Assembly (NCBI RefSeq): GCF_027604915.1
Contig: NZ_JAJAQC010000012.1
Coordinates: forward strand, 1 to 64,000
Reading direction: 5' to 3'
DNA from: Streptomonospora mangrovi
Lineage (GTDB): Bacteria > Actinomycetota > Actinomycetes > Streptosporangiales > Streptosporangiaceae
DNA length: 64,000 bases
Positions 24,828-33,652 of this stretch are shown one piece after another. The translations under genes were made by a program, and so were the position numbers. The notes under the pieces were generated by a model, which was not told where the DNA came from, did no database searches, and saw only the letters and a program-made list of their open reading frames with translations. Within the stretch, counting starts at the first letter, position 1. Each line of letters opens with the position of its first letter.

Positions 24828-25427
24828 ATGACGAAATACGCGTTGATGTACCGGCTCGGCTTCACCCCCTGGGAGCGGTACGGGGCCGCGGGCGGGGCGC
24901 AGTTGGGGGCGCTGCTGGACCGCGAGGCGGCGGAGCGGCCGGCCGGGCCGGGGCGGGCGTTGGACGTGGGGTGCGGGCGCGGGCAGTTCACGCCCGTGCT
25001 TGCCGCGCGCGGGTGGGCGGCGGTGGGCGTCGACATCGTGCCCGAGGCGGTCGAGGCGGCTCGGCGCAAGGGCCCGGCCGAGGTCAACTACGTCGTGGGC
25101 GACGTGACCGACCTTGAGTCGGCCGGCCTCGGGACTTTCGACCTCTTCGTTGACATCGGCTGCTTCCAGGGCCTGGACGCCGGCCAGCGGGCCGCCGAGG
25201 GGCGCGGGATCACGGCGCTCGCCGCCCCGGGCGCCGGACTGCTGATGCTCGCCTTCGGGCCGTCGCGGTACCGGGGGCTTGTCGAGGGCGTTTCGCAGGC
25301 CGAGGTCGAGGCCGCCTTCCCGGGGTGGGACCTCCGCGAGGTCGAGGACGCCGACACCGCCGGGCTGGGGTGGCCGATGAACCGGACCTCGCCGAAGTGG
25401 TACCGGTTCCGGCGCGCCGCCGGGTGA
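24828..25427 (+). CDS. Class I SAM-dependent methyltransferase
   Basis: This 199-residue Rossmann-fold methyltransferase has SAM-binding motif I LDVGCGRGQF (45-54), an acidic end of strand 2 (VGVDIVPEAVEAARR) and motif II region NYVVGDVTDLE. The C-terminus (MNRTSPKWYRFRR) resembles small-molecule methyltransferases of the thiopurine/tellurite TehB-like type. The substrate is not known. No ribosome site precedes ATG 24828, and a possible -10 box lies only a few bases upstream, so it may be leaderless. Confidence 0.82.
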   Translation: MTKYALMYRLGFTPWERYGAAGGAQLGALLDREAAERPAGPGRALDVGCGRGQFTPVLAARGWAAVGVDIVPEAVEAARRKGPAEVNYVVGDVTDLESAGLGTFDLFVDIGCFQGLDAGQRAAEGRGITALAAPGAGLLMLAFGPSRYRGLVEGVSQAEVEAAFPGWDLREVEDADTAGLGWPMNRTSPKWYRFRRAAG

Positions 25428-25537
25428 CACGGCGGGGACGCGGGGCGTTCCCGTCCCCGTCCCCCCTCTCCTCCGGCCACGCCCCTTCGGCTCCCCTCCG
25501 GCCCCGCCCCCCGTTTTTCGGCCCCGCCCCCGCCCTT

Positions 25538-25588
25538 CGGCGTCCTCTCCGGCCCCGCATCCCCGTCTTCCGGCGTCCTCTCCGGCCC
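25538..25588. repeat. Short direct repeat in a C-rich spacer
   Basis: An 18-base word starting CGGCGTCCTCTCC occurs at 25538-25555 and again at 25571-25588 within the pyrimidine-rich spacer 25428-25715. That spacer repeats CCTCTCCGGCCCCGC-like phrases. It looks like slipped-strand expansion, not a gene. Confidence 0.5.
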
Positions 25589-25715
25589 TGGCGGCGGCGG
25601 GGCGCCGTATCTTCCCCGAGCGGGGACGGGGCCACTTCCTTGGATTGGCTGTTGTGCGGACGGTCCCGAGCCGGTGGGATGGCTTCAGTGGGCGGACGAC
25701 GCGGAGGCGGTGGGC

Positions 25716-26645
25716 ATGGCGGGGATCGGTGAGGCGCCGGGCGGCGGTGCGGCCGCGGTGGGGTTTCTCGGGCTCGGCATCATGGGACAGCCCATGGCCC
25801 TCAACCTCGCCCGGGCGCGCGTCCCGCTCGTGGTGTGGAACCGCACCCCCCAGCGGTGCGCGCCCGTGGCCGCCGCCGGGGCGCGCGTCGCGGACGGGCC
25901 GCGGGACGTCCTCGCCTCCTGCCGGACCGTGATCCTGATGCTCGCCGACGAATCCGCCGTCGACGAGGTGCTGGGGCGGGACACCGAGCGGTTCGGCGAC
26001 GTGCGCGGGCGCACCCTGGTGCAGATGGGCACCTTCCGGCCCGCCTACTCCGCCCGCCTGGCCGCCGACGTGCACGCCGCCGGCGGCGCCTACGTCGAGG
26101 CGCCCGTCTCCGGCTCGCGCGGCCCCGCCGAGGACGGGCGGCTCGTGGCCATGCTCGCCGGCCCGGAGGAGGAGGTGCGGCGCGTGCGGCCCGTCCTCGA
26201 CCCCATGTGCTCCGCCGTCTTCGAGTGCGGGCAGGTGCCCTCCGCGCTGGAGACCAAGCTGGCCGTGAACGTCTTCCTCATCACGATGGCCACCGGCTTG
26301 GCGGAGTCCTTCCACTTCGCCGAGCGCCACGGCATCGACCCGGCCCTGCTGGAGCGCATCCTCGACGCCGGCCCCATGGCCTCGGCGGTCTCCCGTGCCA
26401 AGGCCCGCAAGCTCACCACTGGCGACTTCGCGCCCCAAGCCGCCATCGCCGACGTGCTGAAGAACAGCCGCCTCGCCGCCGAGGCCGCCCGCGAGCGCGG
26501 GGTCTCCGCGCCGCTGCTGGAGGCCGCCCACGCCCTCTACGCCGAGACCCGCGAGCTGGGGTTCGGGCGCAGCGACATGGCGGCGGTCGTGCACGCCCTG
26601 CGCGCGCGGGCGGCCGCACCGCCCGACTCCGCCGCCCCGGCCTGA
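25716..26645 (+). CDS. NAD(P)-dependent beta-hydroxyacid dehydrogenase
   Basis: This 309-residue protein belongs to the 3-hydroxyisobutyrate dehydrogenase/tartronate semialdehyde reductase/glyoxylate reductase family. It has the nucleotide loop GFLGLGIMGQPMALNL (16-31), the substrate signature EAPVSGSRGPAEDG (about 127-140) and the catalytic Lys181 (LETKLAVNVF). ATG 25716 has GGAGG eight bases upstream; the frame extends to 25674 without a better start. Candidate substrates are small beta-hydroxy acids or glyoxylate. It converges with the DUF523 gene. Confidence 0.88.
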   Translation: MAGIGEAPGGGAAAVGFLGLGIMGQPMALNLARARVPLVVWNRTPQRCAPVAAAGARVADGPRDVLASCRTVILMLADESAVDEVLGRDTERFGDVRGRTLVQMGTFRPAYSARLAADVHAAGGAYVEAPVSGSRGPAEDGRLVAMLAGPEEEVRRVRPVLDPMCSAVFECGQVPSALETKLAVNVFLITMATGLAESFHFAERHGIDPALLERILDAGPMASAVSRAKARKLTTGDFAPQAAIADVLKNSRLAAEAARERGVSAPLLEAAHALYAETRELGFGRSDMAAVVHALRARAAAPPDSAAPA

Positions 26646-26698
26646 CCGGATTGACCGCTCCCCGCTCCCCGGGGCGCGCCCCGCCGCCCCCGCGCCGC

Positions 26699-27244
26699 TC
26701 AGCCGTCCTGGGCGCGCAGGTGGGCGTCGGCCTCGGCCAGCGCCGTCTCGGGGAACACCGCGATCCCGTGGTCCAGCAGGAGCCGGGTGGTCACCCCGGG
26801 CCCGGGCGCGGTGTGCCCGCTGAACGTGCCGTCGTAGACCCGCAGCAGCCCGCACGACGGGCTGGACTCCTTGAGCACGGCCGTGCGCACGCCCTGCCGG
26901 CGCGCGGTCTCCAGCGCCGCGCGGGCGCCGGCCACGAAGTGGGCGGTGACGTCGGCCCCCTCGGGGGTGAGGATGCGCGCCGCCCCCGCCAGGACGTCGG
27001 CGGCGCTGGCGCCCGGCTCGATCTCCGCCGGCGGCCGGGGCACCGGCAGCCCGCCCGCGACCTCGGGGCAGTGGGCGACGACGCGCCGCTCGGCCCGCCA
27101 GCGGTCCACGACCGCGTCGGCCACGGTCTTGGCGCGCCCGTCGAAGCGCACCCGGCTGCCCAGCAGGCACGCGCTGACCAGCACGCGGGCCGCCGCGGCG
27201 GGCTCCGGCGGCCCGCCGGGCGCGGCGAAGGCGTGGCGGCGCAT
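26699..27244 (-). CDS. DUF523-family protein
   Basis: This 181-residue protein carries the DUF523 signature VLVSACLLGSRVRFDG (about 18-33), then VVAHCPEVAGGLPVPR and the SSPSCG motif (KESSPSCGLLRVYDG). Its conserved cysteines suggest metal or Fe-S binding. Biochemical function is not established in general, although the family has been linked to thiouracil desulfuration (TudS). ATG 27244 is preceded by AAGGAGGG. Longer upstream reading frames are composition artefacts. Confidence 0.88.
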   Translation of the reverse strand: MRRHAFAAPGGPPEPAAAARVLVSACLLGSRVRFDGRAKTVADAVVDRWRAERRVVAHCPEVAGGLPVPRPPAEIEPGASAADVLAGAARILTPEGADVTAHFVAGARAALETARRQGVRTAVLKESSPSCGLLRVYDGTFSGHTAPGPGVTTRLLLDHGIAVFPETALAEADAHLRAQDG

Positions 27245-27401
27245 CGTCCCTCCTTCAGCGCGGGCGCGGCGGCTGTCGACTCCTGCGACCGACTCTAGCG
27301 CCGCGCCCCGCCCGGGGCGCCCGCCCGTTTGAGCCCCCGCCCGCGCGGTTACTGGGCCTGGGCAAAGACCGTCGGACGAGCGGACGGGGAAGTGGTGCGC
27401 C

Positions 27402-27716
27402 ATGGGCGACGACACGCGCGCGAGGTGGCTGAGCCCCCGGCTGGAGGCGGCCCGCCACCACCCGGAACTGGTCCCCGCGCAGGCGCGGCCGGTCGACCTG
27501 GTCGTGCGCTCCTGCGGCACCATGGCCGACGACACCGGCGCCCAGCGGGAGATCGCGGTGGCCGCCGCCCGGACCGCCGTGGCCGAGGAGATCGAGCGGC
27601 GCCGCCCCGGAGAGCCCTACGTGGTGCGCCAAGGGCGCGTGCACGACTTCTGCGACGTGGTCCCCGAATGCCCGCTGGAGGAGTTCGTCGTGGTCGGGGT
27701 GGTCTACCGGCGCTGA
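27402..27716 (+). CDS. Small hypothetical protein
   Basis: This is a 104-residue soluble protein without recognised domains. The C-terminal half (VHDFCDVVPECPLEEFVVVGVVYRR) has two cysteines and a hydrophobic end. Codon usage matches its neighbours (strong G/C third position), and it lies in a 600-base gap with nothing on the other strand. It is probably real. No function can be proposed. Confidence 0.55.
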   Translation: MGDDTRARWLSPRLEAARHHPELVPAQARPVDLVVRSCGTMADDTGAQREIAVAAARTAVAEEIERRRPGEPYVVRQGRVHDFCDVVPECPLEEFVVVGVVYRR

Positions 27717-27850
27717 GGCCCGGGCACCTCGCGGGCGCCGCCCGCGCGGCGTGGCGAGGTCCACACCGCCGCCCGCCGCGGAATGCGCGGCCGGGAGCGC
27801 TTGGTTGGTGCCCACTGGAAGATCGTGCACTTGAGCAACGTGGAGGATTC

Positions 27851-28678
27851 ATGTCGACGGTTCCCGAGGTCACCCTCAACAACGGCGTGCGGATCCCGCA
27901 GTTGGGCTTCGGCGTCTGGCAGGTCGACAGCGGCGACGTCGTGGACGTGGTGCGCACCGCCATCGAGACCGGCTACCGCAGCATCGACACCGCGGCCGCC
28001 TACGGCAACGAGGAGGGCGTCGGCGAGGCCATCCGCCGCTCGGGCGTGCCCCGCGAGGAGATCTTCGTGACCTCCAAGCTGTGGAACACCGACCAGGGCT
28101 TCGACAGCACCCTGCGCGCGTTCGACGCCACCGTGCGGCGCCTGGGCGTGGAGGTCCTCGACCTCTACCTGATCCACTGGCCGATGCCCGCGCGCGGCAC
28201 CTACGTCGAGAGCTGGAAGGCCATGGAGCGCCTCTACGCCGAGGGCCGCGTCCGCGCGATCGGGGTGTCCAACTTCCACGCCGACCACCTCACGCGGGTG
28301 CTGGAGGAGGGCGGGATCGTGCCGACCGTCAACCAGATCGAGCTGCACCCGCGCCTGACCCAGGAGCGGCTGCGGGAGTTCGACCGCCGGCACGGCATCG
28401 CCACCGAGGCGTGGAGCCCGCTGGGCCAGGGCAACGTGCTGAGCGACCCCACCGTCGGCAAGATCGCCGAAGCCTACGGCAAGACCCCCGCGCAGGTGAT
28501 CCTGCGCTGGCACCTCCAGATTGGCAACATCGTGATCCCCAAGTCGGTGACGCCCGAGCGCATCCGCTCCAACTTCGACGTGTTCGACTTCCAGCTCTCC
28601 AGCGGCGACGTCGACACGATCTCGGGGCTCAACACCGGGGAGCGGTTCGGGCCCGACCCCGACACGCTCAACTCCTGA
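27851..28678 (+). CDS. Aldo/keto reductase
   Basis: This NADPH-dependent carbonyl reductase of the AKR5 type (2,5-diketo-D-gluconate reductase-like) has 275 residues. The catalytic tetrad is complete: Asp46, Tyr51, Lys76 and His109. The cofactor end IPKSVTPERIRSNFDVFDF is canonical. TGGAGGA lies six bases before ATG 27851. Likely substrates are aldehydes or keto sugars; physiological role unknown. It stands alone. Confidence 0.93.
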   Translation: MSTVPEVTLNNGVRIPQLGFGVWQVDSGDVVDVVRTAIETGYRSIDTAAAYGNEEGVGEAIRRSGVPREEIFVTSKLWNTDQGFDSTLRAFDATVRRLGVEVLDLYLIHWPMPARGTYVESWKAMERLYAEGRVRAIGVSNFHADHLTRVLEEGGIVPTVNQIELHPRLTQERLREFDRRHGIATEAWSPLGQGNVLSDPTVGKIAEAYGKTPAQVILRWHLQIGNIVIPKSVTPERIRSNFDVFDFQLSSGDVDTISGLNTGERFGPDPDTLNS

Positions 28679-28768
28679 ACGCGCGGCACCGGCCCGCAGC
28701 GGTGATCGCGGCCGGTCGCTCCCCGACGGGGCGGCCGGCCGCCGCGCTGCGCGGGGCGTGCGCCGCCC

Positions 28769-28927
28769 TCAGGCGAGTTCGCGGCGCTTGGCGGCGTCGG
28801 CGAGGGTGGCCTGCGTGCCCCGCCGGGCCAGCCGGACGACGTAGACGATGGCGCCCGCCAGGATGGCGACCGGAACCCCCACGATGACGACGAGCGCGAG
28901 CAGGCTGATGATGCCGAGTTCTCCCAT
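28769..28927 (-). CDS. Small single-pass membrane protein
   Basis: This 52-residue protein has one long hydrophobic helix (IISLLALVVIVGVPVAILAG) and a basic cytoplasmic-looking tail (RLARRGTQATLADAAKRREL). The start is ATG 28927, with a G-rich ribosome site. Such phage-shock-like or unnamed 50-residue membrane proteins are common in actinomycetes. The hydrophobic-then-basic layout and codon bias support a real gene. Function unknown. Confidence 0.6.
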   Translation of the reverse strand: MGELGIISLLALVVIVGVPVAILAGAIVYVVRLARRGTQATLADAAKRRELA

Positions 28928-29349
28928 GCCCCCATCGTAGGCAACACCCCGTGGCGCGGCGAGGCGGGATGTGTCACCCGCCCACCTCGGGCCGGCGTGC
29001 CAACCGGACCGGCGGCAAGCGCGTCGTGCCCCGATGGGCGGCGGTTGCCCCGCGGCCCGGCGCGGGAGGCGGATTCGCGCCGACAAACCGGCTAGTGTCC
29101 CGGTATGCGCAGCTCAGCCCGGCTGCCGGGGGAGTGGCGACGGGCTGGTGCGGCGCCGCCGACGGGTTCGCCGGGGCCGGGACCCGCCATCGGCCGAGCG
29201 GCCCGACCACCCGTCCCGCGCGGGCGGGCCGCTCCAGCGGCCACCCGGCCGCGCCGACCCACCGGCCCGCGGTCGCGCGCCGCCGCACGGCGCGCACAGC
29301 GACTCTGCGTTCGCCAGGAGTGGCCGGCCGGAGTGGAAAGGGGCGCCAG
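28928..29349. other. Intergenic region before the RidA-like gene
   Basis: There is no convincing gene in 422 bases. TAGTGT near 29094 could be a -10 box for the RidA-like gene, but no clear -35 box is seen. Open frames here are Arg-rich composition artefacts. Confidence 0.35.
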
Positions 29350-29784
29350 ATGGGTGCGGACGCGCACCGGATCGTCAACCCGCTGACCTTGGCCCAGCCA
29401 GTCGGCTTCGCCCATGCCGTCGTCGCCGCGCCCGGCCGCACGGTCTACCTCGGCGGCCAGACCGCGCAGCGCCTCGACGGCGTGATCCCCGAAGCCGGCC
29501 TGGTCGAGCAGTTCGACCTGGCCCTGGAGAACGTGGTCAAGGCCCTCGCCGCGGTGGGCGGCCGGCCTCGGCACCTGGTCAGCATGCAGGTGTTCACCAC
29601 CGACATCGGCGCCTACCGCGCCAACACCAACGCGCTGGGCACCGTCTACCGTCGCCATTTCGGACGCCACTATCCCGCCATCGCCCTGCTGGGCGTCTCC
29701 GCCCTCATCGTGCCCCAGGCCAAGGTGGAGTTGATGGGCGTGGCCGTGGTGCCCGACATCGAGGCGTGGGCCGCCGACACCTGA
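29350..29784 (+). CDS. RidA/YjgF-family protein, non-archetypal
   Basis: This 144-residue RidA-superfamily protein has the family core VYLGGQTAQRLDGVIPE and LENVVKALAAVGGRPRHLVSMQVFTTD (in order, about 36-90). Archetypal RidA enzymes use an arginine just before the last strand (E. coli Arg105, in VARLPKD) to deaminate 2-aminoacrylate. Here the matching segment reads SALIVPQAKVELMG without it, so enamine deaminase activity is doubtful. It is followed 123 bases later by an alpha/beta hydrolase, a common partner of catabolic Rid proteins. Confidence 0.85.
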   Translation: MGADAHRIVNPLTLAQPVGFAHAVVAAPGRTVYLGGQTAQRLDGVIPEAGLVEQFDLALENVVKALAAVGGRPRHLVSMQVFTTDIGAYRANTNALGTVYRRHFGRHYPAIALLGVSALIVPQAKVELMGVAVVPDIEAWAADT

Positions 29785-29907
29785 CCCGGCGCGCCCCGCC
29801 CCCCGGTGCGGCCGTGCCCGCCGTTGGCGGGGGGTGACCGCACCGTCGCCGACCGCGTCCGCCAGGATGGGCCCACCACGCGGCGGCGGAGCCAGGGGGA
29901 GGAGCCC

Positions 29908-30792
29908 ATGGGCGGTGCGAGCACGACCCGGCGGCACAGCAGGCACGTCTTCGACTACGGCGGGCACGCCGGCCAGGTCGTGCACATCCACCAGCCGGTG
30001 GCCGACGACGACGCGCCCTTCCCCGTGGCCGTGCTGCTGCACGGCGGCTGGTGGCGCGCCGCCCACGACGCCCGCCTGATGGATCCCGTCGCCGCCCACC
30101 TCGCCGACCGGGGATGGCTGGTGTGGAACGTGGAGTACCGCCGCACCGGCGGGGACGGCGGCGGCTGGCCCCAGACCCTGGAGGACGTGCGCGCCGCGCT
30201 CGCGCTGCTGGGCGCCCGGCTGGCCGACGGCGCCGAGCCCGGCGACCCCGCCACCGTGGTGGCCGTCGGCCACTCCGCGGGCGGCCACCTCGCGCTGATG
30301 GCCGCGCCCGGGTCGCCGCTGACCGGGGTGGTGGGCCTGGCGCCCGTCACCGACCTGCGCGCCGCCGCGCGCCTGCGCCTGGGTGAGGACGCGGTCGCCG
30401 ACTTCCTCGCCGCGGACCGCCGGAGCGGTGCGGCGGACAGCGGGACCCAGGCGGCCGGAGCCGGCGGCGCCCGCCCCGCTGCCGGGGGCACCGGCGGCGC
30501 CGAGCAGGAGGCGGCGGCCGTGGAGGGTGCTGCGGCCGCGGCACCCGCCGACCTCGATGCCGCGTCGCCGCTGCACCGGCTGCCCCTGGGGACACCCCAG
30601 CTCATCGTCCACGGCGCCGCCGACACGCGCGTGCCCGTCGAGCAGAGCCGCGCCTACGTGGAGGCGGCGCGGGCGGCCGGCGACGCCGTGGACTACGTCG
30701 AACCGCCCGACGCCGACCACTTCGCCGTGATCGACCCCGCCCACCCGGCGTGGAAGGCGGTCCGCACCTGGCTCGACCGCACCCGGCCCTGA
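29908..30792 (+). CDS. Alpha/beta hydrolase (esterase/kynurenine formamidase-like)
   Basis: This 294-residue hydrolase has the oxyanion motif HGGWW (about 42-46), the nucleophile elbow GHSAGGH (about 125-131), the acid in HGAADTRV and the catalytic His in DADHFAVI. A Gly/Ala-rich insertion of about 50 residues (about 172-215) precedes the last part of the fold. GGGGGAGG lies ahead of ATG 29908. HGGWW with GHSAGGH is typical of BD-FAE/kynurenine-formamidase-like esterases. Substrate unknown. Confidence 0.88.
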   Translation: MGGASTTRRHSRHVFDYGGHAGQVVHIHQPVADDDAPFPVAVLLHGGWWRAAHDARLMDPVAAHLADRGWLVWNVEYRRTGGDGGGWPQTLEDVRAALALLGARLADGAEPGDPATVVAVGHSAGGHLALMAAPGSPLTGVVGLAPVTDLRAAARLRLGEDAVADFLAADRRSGAADSGTQAAGAGGARPAAGGTGGAEQEAAAVEGAAAAAPADLDAASPLHRLPLGTPQLIVHGAADTRVPVEQSRAYVEAARAAGDAVDYVEPPDADHFAVIDPAHPAWKAVRTWLDRTRP

Positions 30793-31003
30793 GCCCCTCG
30801 GGCCGGACGGTCCGCCCGGTCCGGTCGGCCGCCGCACCGGCGCGCGGCGGCGGTTGTCCGGCGGGGGCGGTTTTCCACAGGCGCGCACGAGCGCTGGATC
30901 CGGTCGGGCGGTGGTCCCTAGATTGGGGTGCGCAGCCGGACGTGTGCGGCGGTGCCGTCCACCGCAGGCGTCCGGGCCGTCCATCCTGTGGAGGTGCAGT
31001 CCC

Positions 31004-31468
31004 ATGTCCGTCGCCGGCATCGGCCCTGTGGGCCGTCCCGAGGCCGCCGAGGCGGTCCTCGACGCCAAGCGCCGCAAGAACGTCTCCTGGCAGCGCATCG
31101 CCGACGAGATCGGCCGGTCCAAGGTGTGGACCACCGCCGCGCTGCTGGGGCAGCACCCGGTGAGCCAGGAGCAGGCCCGCGCGGTGGCGCGGCTCCTGGG
31201 GCTGGACGACGTCACCGCCGAGGCCCTGCGGCTTCCGCCGGTGCGCGGCGAGGACTCCGTGGACCCCACCGAGCCCGTTGTGGCCCGCCTGGAGGAGATC
31301 GTGCAGGTCTACGGCGGCGCCGTCAGCGAGCTGATCCGCGAGGAGTTCGGCGACGGCATCATGAGCGCCGTCGACTTCACCATGGACCTCCGCAGATCCG
31401 ACACTCCCGAGGGCACGCGCGTGGTCATCACGCTCGACGGCAAGTACCTGCCCTACCGGGAGTTCTAG
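31004..31468 (+). CDS. cynS: Cyanate hydratase (cyanase)
   Basis: Cyanase catalyses bicarbonate-dependent breakdown of cyanate to ammonia and CO2, as a cytoplasmic decamer. The protein has 154 residues, close to E. coli CynS (156). The catalytic residues align: Arg95, Glu98 and Ser121 (E. coli Arg96, Glu99, Ser122), within the conserved QVYGGAVSELIREEFGDG. GTGGAGG precedes ATG 31004. A TAGATT -10-like box lies at about 30920. No cynT/cynR is adjacent, so it is a lone cyanate-detoxifying gene. Confidence 0.95.
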   Translation: MSVAGIGPVGRPEAAEAVLDAKRRKNVSWQRIADEIGRSKVWTTAALLGQHPVSQEQARAVARLLGLDDVTAEALRLPPVRGEDSVDPTEPVVARLEEIVQVYGGAVSELIREEFGDGIMSAVDFTMDLRRSDTPEGTRVVITLDGKYLPYREF

Positions 31469-31522
31469 GCCGCGTCCGCACGAGCCCGCGTCGGCCCGCG
31501 CCCACCGCGCACCGCTCCGCCG

Positions 31523-32407
31523 CTAGTGCCCCTTGGCGTAGCCCAGCCGCGACAGCTCGGCGCCCGCCATGGTCCGCACCGCCTCGCGCTCCTCGGCGCC
31601 CAGGCGCTTGCGCCACGTGCCCACACCCGTGTCCTCGCGCACCAGCTCCACCGCCGACACCCGCGCGCCGGTGAACTCCCGCAACTGCTCCGCCGCCTCC
31701 ACCTCGCCGCCGAACACGTCCTCATAGCGCAGCGTCATCAGCCGGTCGGGCCCCAGCGCCCCGCGCAGCCGCGCCGACAGCCGCACCGCCCCGCGCCAGC
31801 GCAGCGCGCACTTGGCGGCCGTGGACAGCCTCGGGTAGTCCGCGCGCTCCTCCTCGGTCTCGATCCCGAAGAACGGGTTGGGCAGCTCGTGCTCCAGGTT
31901 GGCCAGGGCGGGCCGGAACCACGCCAGGGCGTGCTCGTCGGCGAGCATGTCGGCCACCACGTCGCGGCCGTCGCGGATGATCTGCACGAACGCCGCGTCC
32001 TCGAACGCCGAGCTGAGCGCGGTCGCGCAGTAGAGCAGGTCGGGGCTGGCGTCGCCGTAGTGGGTGGTCTCGGCGGCGTGCCGGCACGGCGCGGCCGCCT
32101 CGCGGGCCGGCACCGGCCCGCCTGGGCACATCGGACACGTCAGGGGGGTGAGCTGCCAGGACTCCGCGAACGCCGCCCGCAGCAGGCTCGCCGTGCCCGA
32201 GGCCCGGTCCTCGGCGATCGAGGGCCGCCGGGCGAGCGCGTAGACCGAGTCCAGCACCGAGGGGTGGCCCGAGCCGATGTGGAAGCCGGGGGCGCGGTCC
32301 AGCGCGTGCGCGATCAGGTCCACACCGGAATGCGGGGCTCCCAGGACGAACACCGGCCGGTGGACCTTCGTCCCGTTCACGATGAGGATGTAGGGCGGCT
32401 GTTTCAT
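31523..32407 (-). CDS. Sulfotransferase-family protein
   Basis: This 294-residue protein begins with a PAPS-binding-like loop (FVLGAPHSGVDLIAHAL, about 20-36) and has the later IIRDGRDVVADML (3'-phosphate-binding block, about 155-167) and LRYEDVFGG of bacterial sulfotransferases. A cysteine-rich insert (CPMCPGG, then CRHAAE, about 90-115) is unusual and could bind zinc. The acceptor is unknown; polysaccharides, lipids or small molecules are possible. No strong ribosome site precedes ATG 32407. It is transcribed away from the sirtuin gene. Confidence 0.8.
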   Translation of the reverse strand: MKQPPYILIVNGTKVHRPVFVLGAPHSGVDLIAHALDRAPGFHIGSGHPSVLDSVYALARRPSIAEDRASGTASLLRAAFAESWQLTPLTCPMCPGGPVPAREAAAPCRHAAETTHYGDASPDLLYCATALSSAFEDAAFVQIIRDGRDVVADMLADEHALAWFRPALANLEHELPNPFFGIETEEERADYPRLSTAAKCALRWRGAVRLSARLRGALGPDRLMTLRYEDVFGGEVEAAEQLREFTGARVSAVELVREDTGVGTWRKRLGAEEREAVRTMAGAELSRLGYAKGH

Positions 32408-32847
32408 GACTGAGGAGATCTTTGCACTCTTCGCCGGATTCCGGGTGATTGCGGTCCCGGTGCGGCCGGGCGCGGCCTCGGCCGCCGTTGCGTCGCAGCG
32501 AACCCCATCGCCCCTGAGCGCCCTCGTCTTCCCCGGGTGTCGGCGCGGCGCCGAACGTCCCTCGGCCGTGTGCCGGCGAGTCCTTCTCGCTCCCCACTGG
32601 CAGGTGAGATTACCGCGAAGCACCACTCGCCCAGGTATGTCCGGTGCGGTGTGCGATGAGAAGTGCTGGATACGTGGTCGATGTGTGATCCCGCCGTGAG
32701 CCGGCTCACCACCACACCCGCTGGCCGCGCCCTTCGGCCCGGCGTTTCCGCGCCGCCCGGCGGCGCTGCGACAATGATCGGCATCCTCAGTCCCCGCAGC
32801 CGAGCACCCGCCGCGCCCGACCGTTCCCGACCCGAGGACCGACCGCA
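32408..32847. other. Divergent intergenic region, sulfotransferase/sirtuin
   Basis: There is no gene in 440 bases. It must hold both divergent promoters. The stretch 32620-32690 is less GC-rich, but I cannot name boxes with confidence. Confidence 0.35.
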
Positions 32848-33621
32848 ATGACCGCAGCCGCCCGCCCCGCCGACGTCGCCCCGCTCCTGGCCGGAGCCGA
32901 CCGGCTGACCGTGCTGACCGGCGCGGGGATCTCCACCGACTCCGGCATTCCCGACTTCCGCGGCCCGCAGGGCGTGTGGACCCGCGACCCCGGTGCCGCC
33001 GCCCTGTTCGACTTCGACATCTACATGTCCGACGCCGACGTCCGCCGCCGGGTGTGGCGCATGCGCCGCGACCACCCCGCCTGGACCGCGCGGCCCAACG
33101 CCGCGCACCGGGCGCTGGCCGACCTCGACCGCGCCGGGCGGCTGCGCGCCCTGATCACCCAGAACATCGACGGCCTCCACCAGGCCGCCGGCACCGACGA
33201 CCACCACGTCATCGAGGTCCACGGCACCATCCACTGGGTGGTGTGCATGGGCTGCGGCGCCCTCACCCCCACGCCTGAGGTGCTGGCGCGCCTGGAGGAG
33301 GAGTCCGACCCCCGCTGCGCCATCTGCGGGGGCATCCAGAAGGCCGACACCGTCTCCTTCGGCCAGCGCCTCAAGACCGAGGTGCTGGAGCGCGCCGTGG
33401 ACGCCGCCGCCACCTGCGACGTGTTCGTCGCCGTGGGCACCTCGCTGTCGGTGCACCCGGTGGCGGGCCTGTGCGACATCGCCCTGGACAGCGGTATCCC
33501 GCTGGTCATCGTCAACGCCGAGGAGACCCCCTACGACGACCGGGCCGAGGCGGTGCTGCGCGACCCCATCGGCGAGGCCGTGCCCGCGCTGGCCGCCTAC
33601 GCCCTGGGCGCCGCGCGCTAG
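32848..33621 (+). CDS. Sirtuin, NAD-dependent protein deacylase
   Basis: This 257-residue Sir2-family enzyme removes acyl groups from lysines using NAD. The NAD loop LTGAGISTDSGIPDFRGP, the QNIDGLH motif (from 105), the catalytic His125 (VHG) and the zinc site Cys133/Cys136/Cys157/Cys160 are all present. It is therefore a canonical CobB/SIRT4-like enzyme and not the zinc-free NADase type of phage-defence Sir2 proteins. It ends 31 bases from the stop of the convergent NACHT gene. Confidence 0.93.
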   Translation: MTAAARPADVAPLLAGADRLTVLTGAGISTDSGIPDFRGPQGVWTRDPGAAALFDFDIYMSDADVRRRVWRMRRDHPAWTARPNAAHRALADLDRAGRLRALITQNIDGLHQAAGTDDHHVIEVHGTIHWVVCMGCGALTPTPEVLARLEEESDPRCAICGGIQKADTVSFGQRLKTEVLERAVDAAATCDVFVAVGTSLSVHPVAGLCDIALDSGIPLVIVNAEETPYDDRAEAVLRDPIGEAVPALAAYALGAAR

Positions 33622-33652
33622 CGCCGCCGGGCGGCCCGGCCGCGCGGGCGGG

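Noticed and set aside
32848-33621. Sirtuin as a phage-defence NADase
   Set aside because: The zinc cysteines and catalytic residues match housekeeping protein deacylases. Nothing seen points to defence-type Sir2.
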